Program-made: the position numbers and the translations under genes
Notes under the pieces: generated by a model
The model's database searches: none
Told to the model about the DNA's origin: nothing
Seen by the model: the letters and a program-made list of their open reading frames with translations, nothing else
NCBI RefSeq assembly: GCF_042186555.1
Contig: NC_133331.1
Span: 89,501-153,500 of the forward strand
Origin: Aquarana catesbeiana
Lineage: Eukaryota; Chordata; Amphibia; Anura; Ranidae
DNA: 64,000 nucleotides
Direction: 5' to 3'
Part shown: piece by piece, positions 46,255 to 58,410 of the stretch
Position numbering within the stretch: position 1 is the stretch's first letter
Layout: each line of letters opens with the position of its first letter

Positions 46255-49200
46255 GACATTGCTGCATTGTGGGTGGAGATGGTAGGTTTGGGGTCATTGC
46301 TGTAATGTGGGTGGAGATGGAAGGTTTGGGGTTATTGCTGTAATGTGGGTGGAGATGGAAGGTTTGGGGTCATTGCTGTAATGTGGGTGGAGATGGAAGG
46401 TTTGGGGTCGTGGTTGTAATGTTGGTGGAGATGGAAGGTTTGGGGTCATTGCTGTAATGTGGGTGGAGATGGAAGGTTTGGGGTCATTGCTGTAATGTGA
46501 GTGAAGAGAGAAGGTTTGGGGTCATTGTTGTAATGTTGGTGGAGATGGAAGGTTTGGGGTCATTGCTGTAATGTGGGTGGAGATGGAAGGTTTGGGGTCA
46601 TTGCTGTAATGTGGGAGAAGATGACAGGTTTGGGGTCATTGCTGTAATGTTTATGGAGATGGTAGGTTTGGGGTCATTGCTGTAATGTTTATGGAGATGG
46701 AAGGTTTGGGGTCATTGCTGTAATGTGGGTGGAGAGGGAAGATTTGGGGTCATTGCTGTAATGTGGGTGGAGATGGAAGGTTTGGGGTCATTGCTGTATT
46801 GTGGGTGGAGATGGAAGGTTTGGGGTCATTGCTGTAATGTTGGAGATGGTAGGTTTGGGGTCATTGCTGTAATGTTGGTGGAGATGGAAGGTTTGGGGTC
46901 ATTGCTGTAATGGTGGAGATGGTAGGTTTGGGGTCATTGCTGTAATGTGGGTGGAGATGGTAGGTTTGGGGTCATTGCTGTAATGTGGGTGGAGGTGGCA
47001 GGTTTGTGGTCATTGCTGTAATGTTGGAGATGGAAGGTTTGGGGTCATTGTTGTAATGTGGGTGGAGATGGAAGGTTTGGGGTCATTGCTGTAATGTGGG
47101 TGGAGATGGAAGGTTTGGGGTCATTGTTGTAATGTTGGTGGAGATGGTAGGTTTGGGGTCATTGCTGTACTGTGGGTGGAGATGGCAAGTTTGGGGTCAT
47201 TGCTGTAATGTGGGTGGAGATGGAAGGTTTGGGGTCATTGTTGTAATGTGGGTGGAGATGGAAGGTTTGGGGTCATTGTTGTAATGTTGGTGGAGATGGA
47301 AGGTTTGAGGTCATTGTTGTAATGTGGGAGAAGGTGGAAGGTTTGGGGTTATTGCTGTAATGTGGGTGGAGATGGAAGGTTTGGGGTCATTGCTGTAATG
47401 TGGGTGGAGATGGAAGGTTTGGGGTCATTGCTGTATTGTGGGTAGAGATGGAAGGTTTGGGGTCATTGTTGTAATGTTGGTGGAGATGGAAGGTTTGGGG
47501 TCATTGCTGTAATGTGGGTGGAGATGGAAGGTTTAGGGTTATTGCTGTAATGTGGGTGGAGATGGAAGGTTTGGGGTCATTGCTGTAATGTGGGAGAAGG
47601 TGGAAGGTTTTGGGTTATTGCTGTAATGTGGGTGGAGATGGAAGGTTTGGGGTCATTGCTGTATTGTGGGTAGAGATGGAAGGTTTGGGGTCATTGTTGT
47701 AATGTTAGTGGAGATGGAAGGTTTGGGGTCATTGCTGTAATGTGGGTGGAGATGGAAGGTTTGGGGTCATTGCTGTAATGTGGGTAGAGATGGAAGGTTT
47801 GGGGTTATTGCTGTAATGTGGGCGGAGATGGTAGGTTTGGGGTCATTGCTGTAATGTGGGTGAAAATGGCAAGTTTGGGGTCATTGCTGTAATGTGGGAG
47901 AAGATGGAAGGTTTGAGGTTATTGCTGTAATGTTGGTAGAGATGGAAGGTTTGGGGTCATTGCTGTAATGTGGGTGCAGATGGTAGGTTTGGGGTCATTG
48001 CTGTAATGTGGGTGGAGATGGAAGGTTTGGGGTCATTGCTGTAATGTTGGAGATGGAAGGTTTGGGGTCATTGTTGTAATGTGGGTGGAGATGGAAGGTT
48101 TGGGGTCATTGCTGTAATGTGGGTGGAGATGGAAGGTTTGGGGTCATTGTTGTAATGTTGGTGGAGATGGAAGGTTTGGGGTCATTGCTGTAATGTGGGT
48201 GGAGATGGTAGGTTTGGGGTCATTGCTGTATTGTGGGTGGAGATGGAAGGTTTGGGGTCATTGTTGTAATGTGGGTGGAGATGGAAGGTTTGGGGTCATT
48301 GTTGTAATGTTGGTGGAGATGGAAGGTTTGGGGTCATTGCTGTAATGTGGGAGAAGGTGGAAGGTTTGGGGTTATTGCAGTAATGTGAGTGGAGATGGAA
48401 GGTTTGGGGTCATTGCTGTATTGTGGGTAGAGATGGAAGGTTTGGGGTCATTGTTGTAATGTTGGTGGAGATGGAAGGTTTGGGGTCATTGCTGTAATGT
48501 GGGTGGAGATGGAAGGTTTAGGGTTATTGCTGTAATGTGGGTGGAGATGGAAGGTTTGGGGTCATTGCTGTAATGTGGGAGAAGGTGGAAGGTTTTGGGT
48601 TATTGCTGTAATGTGGGTGGAGATGGAAGGTTTGGGGTCATTGCTGTATTGTGGGTAGAGATGGAAGGTTTGGGGTCATTGTTGTAATGTTAGTGGAGAT
48701 GGAAGGTTTGGGGTCATTGCTGTAATGTGGGTGGAGATGGAAGGTTTGGGGTCACTGCTGTAATGTGGGTAGAGATGGAAGGTTTGGGGTTATTGCTGTA
48801 ATGTGGGTAGAGATGGAAGGTTTGGGGTTATTGCTGTAATGTGGGCGGAGATGGTAGGTTTGGGGTCATTGCTGTAATGTGGGTGAAAATGGCAAGTTTG
48901 GGGTCATTGCTGTAATGTGGGAGAAGATGGAAGGTTTGAGGTTATTGCTGTAATGTTGGTAGAGATGGAAGGTTTGGGGTCATTGCTGTAATGTGGGTGC
49001 AGATGGTAGGTTTGGGGTCATTGCTGTAATGTGGGTGGAGATGGAAGGTTTGGGGTCATTGCTGTAATGTTGGAGATGGAAGGTTTGGGGTCATTGTTGT
49101 AATGTGGGTGGAGATGGAAGGTTTGGGGTCATTGTTGTAATGTTGGTGGAGATGGAAGGTTTGGGGTCATTGCTGTAATGTGGGTGGAGATGGTAGGTTT

Positions 49201-52200
49201 GGGGTCATTGCTGTATTGTGGGTGGAGATGGAAGGTTTGGGGTCATTGTTGTAATGTGGGTGGAGATGGAAGGTTTGGGGTCATTGTTGTAATGTTGGTG
49301 GAGATGGAAGGTTTGGGGTCATTGCTGTAATGTGGGAGAAGGTGGAAGGTTTGGGGTTATTGCTGTAATGTGAGTGGAGATGGAAGGTTTGGGGTCATTG
49401 CTGTATTGTGGGTAGAGATGGAAGGTTTGGGGTTATTGCTGTAATGTGGGTGGAGATGGAAGGTTTTGGGTCATTGCTGTAATGTGGGTGGAGATGGAAG
49501 GTTTGGGGTCATTGCTGTAATGTGGGTGGAGATGGAAGGTTTGGGGTCATTGCTGTAATGTGGGTGAAGATGGCAAGTTTGGGGTCATTGCTGTAATGTG
49601 GGAGAAGATGGAAGGTTTGAGGTCATTGCTGTAATGTTGGTAGAGATGGAAGGTTTGGGGTCATTGCTGTAATGTGGGTGCAGATGGTAGGTTTGGGGTC
49701 ATTGCTGTAATGTGGGTGGAGATGGAAGGTTTGGGGTCATTGCTGTAATGTGGGTGCAGATGGTAGGTTTGGGGTCATTGCTGTAATGTGGGTGGAGATG
49801 GAAGGTTTGGGGTCATTGCTGTAATGTGGGTGGAGATGGAAGGTTTGGGGTCATTGTTGTAATGTTGGTGGAGATGGAAGGTTTGGGGTCTTTGCTGTAA
49901 TGTGGGTGGAGATGGCAGGTTTGGGGTCATTGCTGTAATGTGGGTGCAGATGGTAGGTTTGGGGTCATTGCTGTAATGTGGGTGGAGATGGAAGGTTTGG
50001 GGTCATTGCTGTAATGTGGGTGGAGATGGAAGGTTTGGGGTCATTGTTGTAATGTTGGTGGAGATGGAAGGTTTGGGGTCATTGCTGTAATGTGGGTGGA
50101 GATGGCAGGTTTGGGGTCATTGCTGTAATGTGGGTGGAGATGGTAGGTTTGGGGTCATTGCTGTATTGTGGGTGGAGATGGCAAGTTTGGGGTCATTGCT
50201 GTAATGTGGGAGAAGGTGGAAGGTTTGGGGTTATTGCTGTAATGTGGGTGGAGATGGAAGGTTTGGGGTGGGTCATTGCTGTATTATGAGTGGAGGTGGC
50301 AGGTTTGGGGTAATTTCTGTAATGTGGGTGGAGATGGAAGGTTTGGGGTCATTGCTGTATTGTGGGTGGAAATGGCAGGTTTGGGGCCATTGCTGTAATG
50401 TTGGAGATGGAAGGTTTGAGGTTATTGCTGTAATGTGGGTGGAGATGGAAGGTTTGGGGTCATTGTTGTAATGTGGGTGGAGATGGAAGTTTTGGGGTCA
50501 TTGTTGTAATGGTGGAGATGGAAGGTTTGGGGTCATTGTTTTAATGGTGGAGATGGAAGGTTTGGGGTCATTGCTGTAATGTGGGTGGAGATGGAAGGTT
50601 TGGGGTCATTGCTGTAATGTGGGTGGAGATGGAAGGTTTGGGGTCACTGCTGTAATGTGGGTGGAGATGGATGGTTTGGGGTTATTGCTGTAATGTTGGT
50701 GGAGATGGAAGGTTTGGGGTCATTGCTGTATTGTGGGTGGAAATGGCAGGTTTGGGGCCATTGCTGTAATGTTGGAGATGGAAGGTTTGAGGTTATTGTT
50801 GTAATGTGGGTGGAGATGGAAGGTTTGGGGTCATTGCTGTAATGTGGGTGGAGATGGAAGGTTTGGGGTCATTGTTATAATGGTGGAGATGGAAGGTTTG
50901 GGGTCATTGCTGTAATGTGGGTGGAGATGGAAGGTTTGGGGTCATTGTTGTAATGTGGGTGGAGATGGAAGGTTTGGGGTCATTGCTGTAATGTTTATGG
51001 AGATGGAAGGTTTGGGGTCATTGCTGTAATGTGGGTGGAGATGGAAGGTTTGGGGTCATTGCTGTAATGTGGGTGGAGATGGAAGGTTTGGGGTCATTGC
51101 TGTAATGTTTATGGAGATGGAAGGTTTGGGGTCATTGCTGTAATGTGGGTGGAGATGGAAGGTTTGGGGTCATTGCTGTAATGTTTATGGAGATGGAAGG
51201 TTTGGGGTCATTGCTGTAATGTGGGTGGAAATGGAAGGTTTGGGGTCATTGCTGTATTGTGGGTGGAGATGGAAGGTTTGGGGTCATTGCTGTATTGTGG
51301 GTGGAGATGGAAGGTTTGGGGTCATTGCTGTAATGTTGGAGATGGAAGGTTTGAGGTTATAGCTGTAATGTGGGTGGAGATGGAAGGTTTGGGGTCATTG
51401 CTGTAATGTGGGTGGAGATGGAAGGTTTGGGGTCATTGCTGTAATGTTGGAGATGGAAGGTTTGGGGTCATTGCTGTAATGTGGGTGGAGATGGAAGGTT
51501 TGGGGTCATTGCTGTAATGTGGGTGGAGATGGTAGGTTTGGGGTCATTGCTGTAATGTGGGTGGAGATGGAAGGTTTGGGGTCATTGCTGTAATGTGGGT
51601 GGAGATGGAAGGTTTGGGGTCATTGTTGTAATGTGGGTGGAGATGGAAGGTTTGGGGTCATTGCTGTAATGTTTATGGAGATGGAAGGTTTGGGGTCATT
51701 GCTGTAATGTGGGTGGAGAGGGAAGATTTGGGGTCATTGTTGTAATGTGGGTGGAGATGGAAGGTTTGGGGTCATTGCTGTATTGTGGGTGGAGATGGTA
51801 GATTTGGGGTCATTGCTGTAATGTGGGAGAAGGTGGAAGGTTTGGGGTTATTGCTGTAATGTGGGTGGAGATGGAAGGTTTGGGGTCATTGCTGTAATGT
51901 GGGTGGAGATGGAAGGTTTGGGGTCATTGCTGTAATGTTGGAGATTGAAGGTTTGGGGTCATTGCTGTAATGTGGGTGGAGATGGAAGGTTTGGGGTCAT
52001 TGTTGTAATGTTGGTGGAGATGGAAGGTTTGGGGTCATTGCTGTTATGTTTATGGAGATGGAAGGTTTGGGGTCATTGCTGTAATGTGGGTGGAGATGGA
52101 AGGTTTGGGGTCATTGCTGTAATGTGGGTGGAGATGGAAGGTTTGGGGTCATTGCTGTAATGTTGGAGATTGAAGGTTTGGGGTCATTGCTGTAATGTTG

Positions 52201-55200
52201 GTGGGGATGGATGGTTTGAGGTCATTGCTGTTGTGTTTATGGAGATGGAAGGTTTGGGGTCATTGCTGTAATGTGGGTGGAGATGGAAGAGTTGGGGTCA
52301 TTGCTGTAATGTGGGTGGAGATGGAAGGTTTGGGGTCATTGCTGTAATGTTTATGGAGATGGAAGTTTTGGGGTCATTGCTGTAATGTGGGTGGAGAGGG
52401 AAGATTTGGGGTCATTGCTGTAATGTGGGTGGAGATGGAAGGTTTGGGGTCATTGCTGTATTGTGGGTGGAGATGGAAGGTTTGGGGTCATTGCTGTATT
52501 GTGGGTGGAGATGGCAGGTTTGGGGTCATTGCTGTATTGTGGGTGGAGATGGAAGGTTTGGGGTCATTGCTGTAATGTTGGAGATGGAAGGTTTGAGGTT
52601 ATTGCTGTAATGTGGGTGGAGATGGAAGGTTTGGGGTCATTGCTGTAATGTGGGTGGAGATGGTAGGTTTGGGGTCATTGCTGTAATGTGGGTGGAGATG
52701 GAAGGTTTGAGGTCATTGCTGTATTGTGGGTGGAGATGGTAGGTTTGGGGTCATTGTTGTAATGTTGGTGGAGATGGAAGTTTTGGGGTCATTGTTGTAA
52801 TGGTGGAGATGGAAGGTTTGGGGTCATTGCTGTAATGTGGGTGGAGATGGAAGGTTTGGGGTCATTGTTGTAATGTGGGTGGAGATGGAAGTTTTGGGGT
52901 CATTGTTGTAATGGTGGAGATGGAAGGTTTGGGGTCATTGTTGTAATGGTGGAGATGGAAGGTTTGGGGTCATTGCTGTAATGTGGGTGGAGATGGAAGG
53001 TTTGGGGTCATTGCTGTAATGTGGGTGGAGATGGATGGTTTGGGGTCATTGCTGTAATGTGGGTGGAGATGGAAGGTTTGGGGTCATTGCTGTAATGTGG
53101 GTGGAGATGGATGGTTTGGGGTCATTGCTGTAATGTGGGTGGAGATGGAAGGTTTGGGGTCATTGCTGTAATGTTGGTGGAGATGGAAGGTTTGGGGTCA
53201 TTGCTGTATTGTGGGTGGAAATGGCAGGTTTGGGGCCATTGCTGTAATGTTGGAGATGGAAGGTTTGAGGTTATTGTTGTAATGTGGGTGGAGATGGAAG
53301 GTTTGGGGTCATTGTTGTAATGGTGGAGATGGAAGGTTTGGGGTCATTGCTGTAATGTGGGTGGAGATGGAAGGTTTGGGGTCATTGTTGTAATGTGGGA
53401 GAAGGTGGAAGGTTTGGGGTCATTGCTGTAATGTGGGTGGAGATGGAAGGTTTGGGGTCATTGCTGTATTGTGGGTGGAGATGGAAGGTTTGGGGTCATT
53501 GCTGTATTGTGGATGGAGATGGCAGGTTTGGGGTCATTGCTGTATTGTGGGTGGAAATGGAAGGTTTGGGGTCACTGCTGTAATGTTGGAGATGGAAGGT
53601 TTGAGGTTATTGCTGTAATGTGGGTGGAGATGGAAGGTTTGGGGTTATTGCTGTAATGTGGGTGGAAATGGCAGGTTTGGGGCCATTGCTGTAATGTTGG
53701 AGATGGAAGGTTTGGGGTCATTGCTGTAATGTGGGTGGAGATGGAAGGTTTGGAGTCATTGTTGTAATGTGGGAGAAGGTGGAAGGTTTGGGGTCATTGC
53801 TGTAATGTGGGTGGAGATGGAAGGTTTGGGGTCATTGCTGTATTGTGGGTGGAGATGGAAGGTTTGGGATCATTGCTGTATTGTGGATGGAGATGGCAGG
53901 TTTGGGGTCATTGCTGTATTGTGGGTGGAAATGGAAGGTTTGGGATCACTGCTGTAATGTTGGAGATGGAAGGTTTGAGGTTATTGCTGTAATGTGGGTG
54001 GAGATGGAAGGTTTGGGGTTATTGCTGTAATGTGGGTGGAGATGGAAGGTTTGGGGTCATTGCTGTAATGTGGGTGGAGATGGTAGGTTTGGGGTCATTG
54101 CTGTAATGTGGGTGGAGAAGGAAGGTTTGGGGTCATTGCTGTAATGTGGGTGGAGATGGAAGGTTTGGGGTCATTGTTGTAATGTGGGTAGAGATGGAAG
54201 GTTTGGGGTCATTGCTGTAATGTGGGTGGAGATGGAAGGTTTGGGGTCATTGCTGTAATGTTTATGGAGATGGAAGGTTTGGGGCCATTGCTGTAATGTG
54301 GGTGGAGAGGGAAGATTTGGGGTCATTGCTGTAATGTGGGTGGAGATGGAAGGTTTGGGGTCATTGCTGTATTGTGGGTGGAGATGGAAGGTTTGGGGTC
54401 ATTGCTGTATTGTGGGTGGAGATGGCAGGTTTGGGGTCATTGCTGTATTGTGGGTGGAGATGGAAGGTTTGGGGTCATTGCTGTAATGTTGGAGATGGAA
54501 GGTTTGAGGTTATTGCTGTAATGTGGGTGGAGATGGAAGGTTTGGGGTTATTGCTGTAATGTGGGTGGAGATGGTAGGTTTGGGGTCATTGCTGTAATGT
54601 GGGTGGAGATGGTAGGTTTGGGGTCATTGCTGTAATGTTGGTGGAGATGGAAGGTTTGGGGTCATTGCTGTATTGTGGGTGGAAATGGCAGGTTTGGGGC
54701 CATTGCTGTAATGTTGGAGATGGAAGGTTTGAGGTTATTGCTGTAATGTGGGTAGGGATGGAAGGTTTGGGGTCATTGCTGTAATGTGGGTGGAGATGGA
54801 AGGTTTAGGGTCATTGTTGTAATGTTGGTGGAGATGGAAGTTTTGGGGTCATTGTTGTAATGTGGGTGGAGATGGAAGGTTTGAGGTTATTGTTGTAATG
54901 TGGGTAGGGATGGAAGGTTTGGGGTCATTGCTATAATGTGGGTGGAGATGGAAGGTTTAGGGTCATTGTTGTAATGTTGGTGGAGATGGAAGTTTTGGGG
55001 TCATTGTTGTAATGGTGGAGATGGAAGGTTTGGGGTCATTGCTGTAATGTGGGTGGAGATGGAAGGTTTGGGGTCATTGCTGTAATGTGGGTGGAGATGG
55101 AAGGTTTGGGGTCATTGTTGTAATGTGGGTGGAGATGGAAGGTTTGGGGTCATTGTTGTAATGTGGGTGGAGATAGAAGTTTTGGGGTCATTTTTGTAAT

Positions 55201-55925
55201 GGTGGAGATGGAAGGTTTGGGGTCATTGTTGTAATGGTGGAGATGGAAGGTTTGGGGTCATTGCTGTAATGTGGGTGGAGATGGAAGGTTTGGGGTCATT
55301 GCTGTAATGTGGGTGGAGATGGAAGGTTTGGGGTCATTGCTGTAATGTGGGTGGAGATGGAAGGTTTGGGGTCATTGCTGTATTGTGGGTGGAAATGGCA
55401 GGTTTGGGGAAATTGCTGTAATGTTGGAGATGGAAGGTTTGAGGTTATTGTTGTAATGTGGGTAGGGATGGAAGGTTTGGGGTCATTGCTGTAATGTGGG
55501 TGGAGATGGAAGGTTTGGGGTCATTGTTGTAATGGTGGAGATGGAAGGTTTGGGGTCATTGCTGTAATGTGGGTGGAGATGGAAGGTTTGGGGTCATTGT
55601 TGTAATGTGGGTGGAGATGGAAGTTTTGGGGTCATTGTTGTAATGGTGGAGATGGAAGGTTTGGGGTCATTGCTGTAATGTGGGTGGAGATGGAAGGTTT
55701 GGGGTCATTGTTGTAATGGTGGAGATGGAAGGTTTGAGGTTATTGTTGTAATGTGGGTAGGGATGGAAGGTTTGGGGTCATTGCTGTAATGTGGGTGGAG
55801 ATGGAAGGTTTGGGGTCATTGTTGTAATGGTGGAGATGGAAGGTTGGGGGTCATTGCTGTAATGTGGGTGGAGAGGGAAGGTTTGGGGTCATTGTTGTAA
55901 TGTTGGTGGAGATAGAAGGTTTCAG
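46255..55925. repeat. 38-bp satellite, ~250 copies (9.7 kb)
   Basis: The unit joins ATTGCTGTAATGTGGGTGG to AGATGGAAGGTTTGGGGTC. Frequent variants: GTTGTAATG, CTGTATTG, TTTATGGAG, GGAGAAGGTGG, and shortened units (AATGTTGGAGATGG, AATGGTGGAGATGG). Larger blocks are themselves repeated (about 985-1023 bp near 47.6-49 kb and 374 bp near 53.4-54 kb). Short 60-90-residue frames (GRFGVIAVMWVEMEGLG) recur only because three units equal 114 bp. Confidence 0.96.
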
Positions 55926-56799
55926 ATGGTATAATATGGGTGGGTTTTCCTCACCTTTTTGCGGTGAAATTGTTCACCGGGGAAAAGTAAGACCTTCTAG
56001 ACTGCACACTCCTGAGTCCTGATTGAGTTTTTTCCTTATGATAAAGTTAATCATTAATCATTGATAGAAATATGCACCTGCTCATACTTTGTACTTCCTG
56101 AGTAAACTTTGCACTCCTCATACAGGTGTGTCAGTGGTTTTTGGATTCTCAGGTGTACGGAAACCCTTTTATTTGCTACATCTGATATTACACAACTCCA
56201 AGAAGCAATGCCAGTTCCAGGTCAGAGCACATCTTTTATTTTTAATCCTTTAAAAAACAATGCAAGGCAGATGAACTATAATAAAGGATTTTATTTTATA
56301 TTCCGGCTGTGCTGGTCAATTTGTGGTTTTCAACATGGAAGAGCAGACAGGTGGTGCACCTTGGATCTATGATCAATGAGAAGATATGGGGACTGAGCTG
56401 GTTTGGACATTTACAATCTGTACGTAGTTAGGAACGTCAGAAACACCCAATGAGAGTCAGGGACTGTCAACGGATTTAGCGCTCCTTCTGGCTCAACTTC
56501 ATATAGACTGGGTGACCTCAATCTCTGGGGAGCCGGACCCCCATGTTTGTGGAGAGCTGCTACTAAACCCAGGCTATCTAGCTTAAACAAAGATCTCTCC
56601 ATGTTCCAGCTAAAGCTTTGTATCCAGTGCCTTGTCTTCACGTCGGACATTTACAGTGACATTCCAGCCTTGAAAGTAGTCCAGCTTTTTGGGATTGGGC
56701 AATTGAAGCTGAAAGTGCTGCATAGGAGCTTCAGCCAGTTCCCTTCGTAAGCTCTCATTAAACACACACATCCCTGTTCTGTGAGGAGAGAAGAGACAG
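55926..56799. other. Non-coding DNA holding copy A of a duplicated segment
   Basis: 56100-56660 resembles 58960-59520 in order and spacing: CTCATACAGGTGTGT, TTTTATTTGCTACATCT, AAGAAGCAATGCCAG, TTTGTGGAGAGCTG. The copies are diverged with many indels. No exon identified. Confidence 0.55.
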
Positions 56800-57540
56800 A
56801 TCGTGAGTTCCTAATAACTAGGAACCACGATCTGTCATCTCCTATAGTCAGTCACCTCCCCCCACAGTTAGAACACACACGAGGGAACACAGTTAACCCC
56901 TTGATCGCTCCTAGTGTTAACCCCTTCCCTGCCAGTGACATTTACACAGTAATCAGTGGTTATTTTTATAGCTCTGATCGCTTTATAAATGTCAATCATC
57001 CCAAAAATGTGTCAAAAATGTCCGATGTGTCCGCCATAATGTTGCAGTCTCGATAAAAAAATCGCAGCTCGCCGCCATTACTAGTAAAAAAAATAAAAAT
57101 AAATAATAATAAAAATGCCATAAATCTATCCCCTCTTTTGTAGACGCTATAAGTTTTGCGCAAACCAATCAATATACGCTTATTGCAATTTTTATTGCCA
57201 AAAATATATAGAAGAATACATATCGGCCTAAACTGAGGGAACAAATTGGATTTTAAAAAAAAAAATTGGGGATATTTATTACAGCAAAAGGTACAAAATA
57301 TTGTGTTTTTTTAAAAATTGTCGCTCTTTTTTTGTTTATAGCGCAAAAAATTAAAATCACAGAGGTGATCAAATACAACCAAAAGAAAGCTCTATTTGTG
57401 GGAAAAAAAGGACGTCAATTTTATTTGGGTACAACATCGCACGACCGCGCAATTGTCAGTTAAACTGATACAGTGCCGAATCGCAAAAAATGGCCTGGTC
57501 ATTGAGCAGCCAAATCTTCCGGGGCTGAAGTGGTTAAGTT
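56800..57540. mobile_element. Ranid-type interspersed repeat with TTAA end
   Basis: Contains TGTTAACCCCTTCCCTGCC, AAAATGTCCGATGTGTCCG, TTATAGCGCAAAAAATTAAA and a right end GGGGCTGAAGTGGTTAA, a set I recall from frog genomes. The left end is not evident. A long hairpin near 56792-56840 (GACAGATCGTGAGTTCCTA / TAGGAACCACGATCTGTC) lies at its start. No transposase. Confidence 0.55.
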
Positions 57541-57993
57541 GGACCCCCTGCTTAGATTTATGAGTCAGAATGTGCTAGTATACACTGCATACTAGCACAT
57601 TATGGCAGACTTACCTTACAAACGGAGTCCTCCAGCGGTAAGCTGTCCCCAGTCCTCCTTTCAGGTTTACACTCCCTGGCCATTTGATTGGCTGGGCTGC
57701 GATGACATCACTCCTGTGCATGCACACGGGAGTCACTATGGGCGCACAGCACTCTCTGCTCTGCATATGATTGATACCAGCGGCTATAGATACTAGCAGT
57801 AACCATTGTATTCTGCTGGCCTCAAATGCCCCCCGCGCCCCCTTATGGCAGAATACAATAGTGCAGCAGGAGGCATTGTCAGTGGTGACATTTTTATTTC
57901 AGTTTTACGACATACAGACATAAAACAAAAGGCACAAACAAAAAGGGGGAATCTCTGGTGGAAGGAAAGAAAATCGTATCATCTATTGCTAGC
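57541..57993. other. Unassigned DNA
   Basis: Short open frames only. A TGTGCTAGTATACACTGCAT / ATACTAGCACATTATGG inverted pair at 57570-57606 suggests a transposon end. Confidence 0.35.
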
Positions 57994-58072
57994 CTATAGG
58001 CTATAAGACTGTTGTGGAATCTAGGAAGACAAGTGGTCTTCCTAGATTCCACAACAGTCTTATAGCCTATAG
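57994..58072. repeat. Perfect 37-bp inverted repeat, 5-nt loop
   Basis: Arm 57994-58030 (CTATAGGCTATAAGACTG to CTAGGAAGAC) is exactly complementary to 58036-58072, with loop AAGTG. No mismatch in 37 pairs. Confidence 0.95.
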
Positions 58073-58282
58073 AAAGTCATTGAGCAGACAACTAATGGAA
58101 ATGACAAACCCATTCTTCTGTACCATCATTTCTGTTCTTCTCACATGTCTGTCAAAATGATTGAAATGTCTTCTACAGACAGAGAACACAGCCTATCCAT
58201 TCACTAAATGAAACTGAAGGGCCACACCACTAAGAGGTTCAGATACAACTGTATTCCGATAAAAGTTAGAGGGACATTACAA

Positions 58283-58410
58283 AAAGCAGCCAATGTGTTT
58301 TGGGGCGATCAAGAGCACCCCCCTCTTTAGGACAAGAAATAAGATAACAACATATGTTCTTTCTAGCCTTGATGAAAGGGGCGCTCTTGGACCCCCGAAA
58401 TGTGTTGGCC
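58283..58410. ncRNA. Inverted pair of degenerate hammerhead-like motifs
   Basis: Plus copy 58366-58409: stem I GCC/GGC; core TTGATGA (C3 replaced by T); two extra A; stem II GGGG/CCCC; GAAA at 58397-58400; stem III A-T, T·G around GT; T58406 at the cleavage position. The minus copy (about 58283-58330) reads CCTAAAGAGGGG, GCCCCAAAACACATTGG on its own strand and is more decayed. The loss of C3 should abolish cleavage. Confidence 0.5.

Noticed and set aside
46725..55494. Recurrent 60-70-residue frames (GRFGVIAVMWVEMEGLG)
   Set aside because: Three 38-bp units make 114 bp, a multiple of three, so the same peptide recurs without any coding meaning.
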